Source of the DNA: CAYLGT01 sp964383465
GTDB lineage: Bacteria > Patescibacteriota > Saccharimonadia > Saccharimonadales > Saccharimonadaceae
NCBI GenBank assembly: GCA_964383465.1
Contig: CAYLGT010000024.1
Location: 1 to 9,075 of the forward strand
Length of the DNA: 9,075 nt
Direction of reading: 5' to 3'
Shown here: one piece after another, positions 1 through 2,576 of the stretch
How positions within the stretch are numbered: the stretch's first letter is position 1
Layout: the number at the start of each line of letters is the position of its first letter
Made by a program: the position numbers and the translations under genes
The notes under the pieces: generated by a model
Database searches by the model: none
The model's input: only the letters and a program-made list of their open reading frames with translations
What the model was told of the DNA's origin: nothing

Positions 1-140
1 AAGCTGTATGGGTCTCGGTCGCATTCTGCGACCCCGAAACTTCACGATTGCCAACCAGTTGGCATCGGAAGATTTCCTTGCGAACTGCCACTGGCAGTTC
101 TCACCCCCGGCCTTGGCGTGGGTTCGATACTCTTCCCATA
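1..140. other. Multi-hairpin block, possible end of an unidentified structured RNA
   Basis: No convincing protein gene is visible; several frames on both strands stay open through it, as expected of GC-rich noncoding DNA. It contains a row of hairpins: 17-23 with 27-33 (7 bp, loop TTC), 50-55 with 58-63 plus flanking 46-48 with 64-66, 67-70 with 74-77, and 82-89 with 93-100 (8 bp). TATGGG at 7-12 can pair with CCCATA at 135-140 and close the whole block. A T-loop-like GGGTTCGATAC lies at 119-129. The block ends at a strong terminator, so a plus-strand RNA entering from the left is possible. I could not match it to tmRNA, RNase P RNA or SRP RNA. Its identity is unknown and it may be cut by the window edge. 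Confidence 0.3.
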
Positions 141-175
141 TAAAAACCCGAGGTTCTCCTCGGGTTTTTATATGG
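136..175. terminator. Bidirectional rho-independent terminator
   Basis: A perfect 18-bp inverted repeat (136-153 with 158-175) surrounds the 4-nt loop TTCT. The GC core CCCGAGG/CCTCGGG is followed by TTTTTATAT on both strands. On the minus strand it ends tRNA-His, and the stem begins within the encoded CCA end of that tRNA (173-175). On the plus strand it would end any RNA arriving from 1-135. Confidence 0.85.
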
Positions 176-250
176 GGCGAATGATGGGTCTCGAACCCAC
201 GGCCTCCGGTGCCACAAACCAGCGCTCTAACCTACTGAGCTACATCCGCC
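173..250 (-). tRNA. tRNA-His (GUG)
   Basis: The minus strand folds into a complete cloverleaf. The acceptor stem has the extra G(-1) that marks tRNA-His, pairing with C73, followed by seven further pairs with one G-U. The D-stem is GCTC/GAGC and the D-loop keeps the GG pair. The anticodon stem CTGGT/ACCGG holds the loop TTGTGGC, giving anticodon GTG. The T-arm is GTGGG-TTCGAGA-CCCAT. CCA is encoded at 175-173. Base 250 is G(-1) and 176 is C73. Confidence 0.95.
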
Positions 251-298
251 ACGTCGAAGCTCGAATGTTGTTTCGAACTTCAGAATCAAGCACCCATC

Positions 299-327
299 AT
301 TGTACCAAACAGAGGCGAATTAGTATA
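299..327 (-). promoter_or_regulatory. Promoter region of tRNA-His, two candidate -10 boxes
   Basis: On the minus strand, TGGTACAAT (TACAAT at 304-299) is an extended -10 box that would start RNA about 42 nt before the tRNA. A second box, GGTATACT (TATACT at 327-322), matches the box in front of the other two tRNAs and of murT and the acyltransferase. Which one is used cannot be told from sequence. Confidence 0.55.
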
Positions 328-348
328 CCGAATCGCTATAAATGGTTT

Positions 349-661
349 TGCCCCGGGCTATACAGCCCGGGGCATGAGACCTACTGTGCCTCCGCAGTCG
401 CAGAGCTTCGCTCCGGCCACGAGAGCACGAGGCTGGGGTGGACGTCGTCACGCGTCGTCATGGTTTCGACCACGCGACCTGTTGTGCTACGGTCCACCTG
501 ACCCCGATGCGTATTGCAGCGCGGAGAGACTGAGCCATCGGAGCGCTGAACTCCCGTAATTGCTAGCATCTGACAGTGGTCAGAGAATGCTGTCCCAGGT
601 GCATTGGAGTTGCGCATCGGAAACATACACCCTAAGCGCAAGTCGAAGATTCGAACGACTT
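349..661. ncRNA. Candidate structured RNA of unknown class
   Basis: This stretch between tRNA-His and the DUF2164 gene has no believable protein but is dense in complementary segments. Helices seen: 349-359/364-374 (11 bp), 388-392/429-433 around hairpin 403-406/410-413, 437-443/492-498 (7 bp) around 461-464/469-472, 504-511/613-620 (8 bp), 517-522/543-548, 549-554/606-611, 565-574/579-591 with a 3-nt bulge, and 640-645/656-661. The 504-620 part forms a compact three-way junction in which helices abut with almost no linker. The strand is undecided: a TATAAA at 337-342 would start plus-strand RNA at about 349, while TATATT at 721-716 would start minus-strand RNA. The 349-374 hairpin lacks a U-tract on either side. 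A folded but nonfunctional GC-rich spacer is the alternative. Confidence 0.35.
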
Positions 662-700
662 TCAGTTCACTGTTCATGATGTCTCTTTTCAGATAGGTCC

Positions 701-715
701 AACACGATACGTGTT
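701..715. repeat. Short inverted repeat downstream of the DUF2164 gene
   Basis: AACACG (701-706) and CGTGTT (710-715) form a 6-bp inverted repeat spaced by 3 nt. It lies 52 bp past the DUF2164 stop in an AT-rich stretch. It may be a weak terminator for that operon or a protein-binding site beside a TATATT box (minus, 721-716). No clear U-tract follows on the minus strand. Confidence 0.3.
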
Positions 716-767
716 AATATAACTTTAACATATAAAGTCCATAAATCAATGCACCCTGCTCTGTAGT

Positions 768-1022
768 TTATTCTTGTTCTTGCACTGGGGTCAGGATGTC
801 GAGATTCACCATCAGGTCGTCGTGGTGTATCTCAACTGCTTTTTTGGCATCCTCGACACCTTTTCGGTAGATGTCTCTGCCCGTTTCCTCTAGAAAGAAG
901 TCTAGAAGCTGCTCGGCGGCGATATACCCGATCTCCTCGTCGCGCTCTTCAGAGAAGTAACCGATCAGCGAGTGTATGTGTTTTCGTTTGTCTTCGTCGT
1001 GCTGAAAATAAGTCGTACTCAT
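768..1022 (-). CDS. DUF2164 family protein
   Basis: An 84-aa soluble acidic protein. The family signature as I recall it, a YF-x-EERDEEIG block followed by LLDFFLEE-G and IY, is present at residues 22-52, with the GV-x-DA-K block at 55-60. The family is small and widespread in bacteria and has no assigned function, so I assign none. The start codon overlaps the stop of the upstream cytidylyltransferase gene (ATGA at 1022-1019), and GAGGG lies 3 nt before the ATG, so translation is probably coupled. It is the second gene of a two-gene minus-strand transcript. Residues after about 75 look like a free tail. Length is about that expected of the family. Confidence 0.8.
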   Translation of the reverse strand: MSTTYFQHDEDKRKHIHSLIGYFSEERDEEIGYIAAEQLLDFFLEETGRDIYRKGVEDAKKAVEIHHDDLMVNLDILTPVQEQE

Positions 1023-1438
1023 ATACCCTCTCTTATACGTTGCTTGATTTGGCTGCTACTGAGCGGATATTCGTTGTAGTCTACTTCAACTAGCTTTCCG
1101 CCATACTCTCCTAAAGCAGCTTCGACATGGGCTCTTGCTTCCTCACTCCAGTCGTCACCGTGCAACACGATGTCGGGCTGTAGTACCCTGATCTCATCGA
1201 CATACTTGAGGCTCTTTTTTTCGATAACTTCATCGACATAGCGAAGTGCTTCTACGACCACTTTTCGATCCTCAAAACTCATAGCGGGTAGACGTCCTTT
1301 GTTGTGACGTATCCTCTCGTCCGAACCTAGACCAACCACGACATAGCCAAGTTCATGAGCTTTTTTCAAGATGTTTATATGCCCAGGGTGAAGTATATCT
1401 GCCGACATAGGCACGTACACAACCAGTCTTTTAGTCAT
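1019..1438 (-). CDS. Cytidylyltransferase-like protein (TagD/PntC type)
   Basis: A 139-aa single-domain nucleotidyltransferase. It has the nucleotide-binding HPGH at residues 17-20 in the context MSADILHPGH, RKVVVEALRYVDEV at 58-71, the GDDW motif at 94-97 shared with glycerol-3-phosphate cytidylyltransferase, and SSSQIK at 127-132 in place of the ISSTxI motif. Such enzymes join CTP to a phosphorylated alcohol or aminoalkyl phosphonate, giving a CDP- or CMP-activated surface building block. The MSAD-x-x-HPGH variant recalls the cytidylyltransferase domains linked to phosphoenolpyruvate mutase and 2-aminoethylphosphonate activation (from memory). No phosphonate or teichoic acid gene is in the window, so the substrate is open. 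The ATG sits 6 nt after an extended -10 box, so the mRNA is probably leaderless. It overlaps the DUF2164 gene by 4 nt. Confidence 0.85.
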   Translation of the reverse strand: MTKRLVVYVPMSADILHPGHINILKKAHELGYVVVGLGSDERIRHNKGRLPAMSFEDRKVVVEALRYVDEVIEKKSLKYVDEIRVLQPDIVLHGDDWSEEARAHVEAALGEYGGKLVEVDYNEYPLSSSQIKQRIREGI

Positions 1439-1444
1439 ACCTAT

Positions 1445-1453
1445 AGGATAGCA
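1445..1453 (-). promoter_or_regulatory. Extended -10 promoter of the cytidylyltransferase operon
   Basis: TGCTATCCT on the minus strand carries the TGN extension and a TATCCT box (1450-1445). Six bases separate it from the ATG at 1438, so RNA synthesis would start at or next to the start codon. Confidence 0.5.
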
Positions 1454-1471
1454 AACCTTCGGCTATAGCTT

Positions 1472-1720
1472 TTAGAGCAAGTACTGTACGAAGCGCATAT
1501 TAAGCGAACAGCCAATATCAAACCGTAGTCGCTGAGCATTGTCCTCGTCTCGTGCAGCTTCAAGTGTTTCACCAAGTATGAGGTGAAGATGCCGCGTGGG
1601 TATTGGTGTCTCATCGCAGCCGTAACGAGAAGTATAGGCTCCAAGAGGAACAAGGTAACCAGCGAGCGATACTATGATTATAACTATGGCTACCAGATAT
1701 CTCTTCTTGAAAGTTCTCAT
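1472..1720 (-). CDS. Small single-helix membrane or exported protein
   Basis: An 82-aa protein that I do not recognise. Residues 1-7 are basic (RTFKKR), and residues 8-27 form one strongly hydrophobic segment, an uncleaved anchor or signal peptide. The remaining 55 residues should lie outside the membrane. They carry two cysteines, C35 and C71, that could form a disulfide, and the end is YLL. A basic start, one helix and a short two-Cys outer domain support a real gene, as do an extended -10 box just upstream and placement in line with the next gene. It ends 33 nt before the cytidylyltransferase start, but that gene has its own promoter. An overlapping minus-strand frame (1441-1653) is less convincing. 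Confidence 0.6.
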   Translation of the reverse strand: MRTFKKRYLVAIVIIIVSLAGYLVPLGAYTSRYGCDETPIPTRHLHLILGETLEAARDEDNAQRLRFDIGCSLNMRFVQYLL

Positions 1721-1731
1721 CTACTAACACT

Positions 1732-1740
1732 AGCATAGCA
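1732..1740 (-). promoter_or_regulatory. Extended -10 promoter of the small membrane protein
   Basis: TGCTATGCT on the minus strand (TATGCT at 1737-1732) has the TGN extension. Eleven bases separate it from the ATG at 1720, which leaves a leader of about 4-5 nt, too short for a Shine-Dalgarno site. Confidence 0.5.
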
Positions 1741-1765
1741 GACCATAGCGGGAGCTTTTCATCAT

Positions 1766-1797
1766 AACAAAAACTCCTTTCGGAGTTTTAAGTTTTT
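1766..1797. terminator. Bidirectional rho-independent terminator
   Basis: AAAACTCC (1770-1777) and GGAGTTTT (1782-1789) form an 8-bp hairpin. On the plus strand AAGTTTTT follows; on the minus strand the loop is GAAA and TTTTTGTT follows. On the minus strand it would be a second stop for the regulator gene at 1878-2123 and shields the small membrane protein gene from read-through. No plus-strand gene ends here. Confidence 0.75.
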
Positions 1798-1813
1798 AGT
1801 GCAACCAGCTAGC

Positions 1814-1849
1814 TATATAAATGAAAGCACCCTCAGTCGAGGGGCTTTC
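1814..1849 (-). terminator. Terminator of the ribbon-helix-helix gene, with a competing pairing
   Basis: On the minus strand a long hairpin pairs 1849-1839 with 1834-1823 (GAAAGC and CCCTC arms, one bulged base, loop GACT), followed by the weak U-run ATTTATAT. The CACCCTC segment just after the regulator stop codon (1870-1864) can pair with 1834-1828 instead, which would break this hairpin. Confidence 0.6.
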
Positions 1850-1877
1850 AAGCATCCTTTCGTGAGGGTGAAACGCA

Positions 1878-2123
1878 CTACTCAGCAGCAGGTGCGTCGT
1901 GTTGGTCTCGCTGTTCGATGAATCTGTTCAGCGCATCCATCTGCTCGGCGTGCTTCTTCTCCATGAATGCGCGTAGCTCATCCATGTTGAGTGACGCGAT
2001 GAAGTGCCTGACGCCCGCGCGAAATGCGTCAGACTGACTCTTCATGCCGTCGATTCTGAGCTCGCCGAGAAGCTTCAAAATTTCCGCCACGTCATCGTCG
2101 AGCCTTACGGTAACAACTGGCAT
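1878..2123 (-). CDS. Ribbon-helix-helix (CopG-like) DNA-binding protein
   Basis: An 81-aa protein. The first 50 residues fit a ribbon-helix-helix fold: a beta strand VVTVRLDDDV (3-12), helix one at about 11-24, a turn, then helix two containing SDAFRAGVRHFI at about 31-42. Such proteins dimerise and insert the paired strands into the DNA major groove. The last 30 residues are a charged amphipathic helix, perhaps for oligomerisation or for binding a partner, as in antitoxins. No toxin gene is adjacent. It has a real leader with the Shine-Dalgarno site AGGTGAG 3 nt before the ATG, unlike the leaderless first genes around it, which may hint at a different origin. An inverted repeat over its promoter suggests self-repression. 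Function beyond DNA binding is unknown. Confidence 0.75.
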   Translation of the reverse strand: MPVVTVRLDDDVAEILKLLGELRIDGMKSQSDAFRAGVRHFIASLNMDELRAFMEKKHAEQMDALNRFIEQRDQHDAPAAE

Positions 2124-2126
2124 GTG

Positions 2127-2133
2127 CTCACCT
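2127..2133 (-). promoter_or_regulatory. Shine-Dalgarno site of the ribbon-helix-helix gene
   Basis: AGGTGAG at 2133-2127, with CAC before the ATG, supports 2123 as the start. It is one of the clearest Shine-Dalgarno sites in the window and sits on a transcript leader of about 28 nt. Confidence 0.6.
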
Positions 2134-2151
2134 TTCGTTCAGAATCGAGAC

Positions 2152-2166
2152 TTGTATATCATACAA
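2152..2166 (-). promoter_or_regulatory. Promoter with overlapping inverted-repeat operator
   Basis: TTGTAT and ATACAA (2152-2157 and 2161-2166, 3-nt spacer) form a 15-bp inverted repeat. The likely minus-strand -10 box TATGAT (2163-2158) lies inside it, so a bound repressor would block RNA polymerase. A dimeric ribbon-helix-helix protein usually binds such short symmetric sites, so control by its own product is a fair inference. The -35 region is weak. Confidence 0.45.
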
Positions 2167-2198
2167 CATTCAGCGTAGTGTCGCCACGCAATGCCCTT

Positions 2199-2261
2199 CT
2201 CCGCTACGCCGAACCAACGGCCCGATCCACTTTGCGTATCCCGTTGGTTCCAATCACGGAG
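2199..2261. repeat. Long inverted repeat sharing tRNA-Arg T-arm sequence
   Basis: GAACCAACGG (2211-2220) and CCGTTGGTTC (2241-2250) form a 10-bp stem with a 20-nt loop, and CTCCG (2199-2203) with CGGAG (2257-2261) adds an outer stem across an internal loop. The left arm plus CC (2211-2222) is identical to 12 nt of the adjacent tRNA-Arg gene (2318-2329), and the right arm is a near copy of it in reverse. It could be a tRNA-derived remnant or a stable RNA hairpin. Confidence 0.45.
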
Positions 2262-2262
2262 C

Positions 2263-2289
2263 AAAATAAAAGCAGACCGCGTGGGTCTG
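2263..2289 (-). terminator. Rho-independent terminator of tRNA-Arg
   Basis: On the minus strand CAGACC (2289-2284) and GGTCTG (2278-2273) form a 6-bp hairpin with a 5-nt loop, followed by CTTTTATTTT (2272-2263). It starts 8 nt past the encoded CCA of tRNA-Arg. Confidence 0.85.
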
Positions 2290-2297
2290 TATTTATT

Positions 2298-2374
2298 TGG
2301 TGCCCCGGGTTGGATTCGAACCAACGGCCTTAGGCTTAGAAGTCCTCTGCTCTATCCAACTGAGCTACCAGGGC
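2298..2374 (-). tRNA. tRNA-Arg (UCU)
   Basis: A complete cloverleaf on the minus strand. The acceptor is GCCCTGG/CCGGGGC with one G-U, and the D-arm GCTC/GAGC carries a GG-containing loop. The anticodon loop CTTCTAA gives anticodon TCT. The T-arm is GTTGG-TTCGAAT-CCAAC. Base 73 is A and CCA is encoded at 2300-2298. The anticodon stem has mismatches at both ends (G27-A43 and A31-G39), leaving three central pairs. It has its own promoter and terminator. Confidence 0.93.
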
Positions 2375-2404
2375 ATGGCCAGTACGCATAAAGCGCACGG
2401 ACAT

Positions 2405-2412
2405 AGTATACC
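2405..2412 (-). promoter_or_regulatory. -10 region of tRNA-Arg promoter
   Basis: GGTATACT on the minus strand (TATACT at 2410-2405) lies 30 nt before the tRNA and predicts a leader of about 24 nt. The preceding bases (CTGAGGTATACT) match those at the tRNA-Gly promoter exactly. I see no good -35 box. Confidence 0.6.
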
Positions 2413-2414
2413 TC

Positions 2415-2451
2415 AGAAATAGAAAGAGCCCCTAGAGCAGAGGCTATTTCT
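2415..2451 (-). terminator. Terminator of tRNA-Gly
   Basis: On the minus strand AGAAATAG (2451-2444) can pair with CTATTTCT (2422-2415). A nested stem, AGCCTC with GGGGCT, is followed by the U-rich CTTTCTATTTCT. It begins 1 nt past the CCA of tRNA-Gly and ends just before the tRNA-Arg -10 box. Confidence 0.7.
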
Positions 2452-2452
2452 A

Positions 2453-2527
2453 TGGTGCGGGCGGCGAGAGTCTAACTCGCGTTGCCTGCTTGGAAGGCAG
2501 GAGTAATAAACGTTATACCACGCCCGC
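2453..2527 (-). tRNA. tRNA-Gly (UCC) with a non-canonical elbow
   Basis: The minus strand gives a perfect 7-bp acceptor (GCGGGCG/CGCCCGC), a perfect 5-bp anticodon stem (CCTGC/GCAGG) around CTTCCAA with anticodon TCC, a perfect T-stem (GCGAG/CTCGC), A73 and encoded CCA (2455-2453). The D-loop is AACGTTTA, without the G18-G19 pair, and the D-stem has only three pairs plus U13-U22. The T-loop is TTAGACT, with A in place of C56. Both partners of the usual G19-C56 elbow contact are thus gone. The other two tRNAs in the window keep them. The intact stems, promoter and terminator argue that the gene is expressed. It may be a specialised glycine carrier or a shortened lineage-typical tRNA. Confidence 0.9.
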
Positions 2528-2547
2528 ATAGTGCGTGAGCACGACTT

Positions 2548-2576
2548 AGTATACCTCAGTTATTTCTTTATGTCAC
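2548..2576 (-). promoter_or_regulatory. Promoter of tRNA-Gly, overlapping the end of the Clp-like gene
   Basis: On the minus strand the -35 box GTGACA (2576-2571), a 17-nt spacer and the -10 box TATACT (2553-2548) form the best full promoter in the window. The start would be about 14 nt before the tRNA. The -35 box lies inside the last codons of the Clp-like gene. No terminator separates that gene from the tRNA, so read-through from it is also possible. Confidence 0.7.

Noticed and set aside
100..140. tmRNA or tRNA 3-prime end (GGGTTCGATAC followed by CCCATA)
   Set aside because: The distance from the T-loop-like bases to the possible CCA is too short for a T-stem plus acceptor stem, and no tag-reading frame or matching 5-prime end is visible.
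349..374. 11-bp GC-rich hairpin as a rho-independent terminator
   Set aside because: No U-tract follows on either strand (ATGAG on plus, AAAACC on minus), so I kept it as part of the candidate structured RNA.
118..501. Plus-strand open frame of 127 codons
   Set aside because: It runs through the terminator, antisense through tRNA-His and into the structured region. The LEPTASGATN-type peptide is a well-known artefact of translating tRNA genes backwards.
381..677. Minus-strand open frame of 98 codons
   Set aside because: Composition is unlike the neighbours (Ser, Thr and Arg rich, no domain) and it coincides with dense RNA-like helices. A real protein is not excluded, but I prefer the RNA reading.
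1441..1653. Minus-strand open frame of 70 codons
   Set aside because: It overlaps the 1472-1720 gene in another frame, lacks a promoter or ribosome site, and its sequence looks like a frame shadow.
2004..2333. Plus-strand open frame of 109 codons ending LDSNQRP
   Set aside because: It is antisense to the ribbon-helix-helix gene and to tRNA-Arg; the final peptide is a typical reversed-tRNA artefact.
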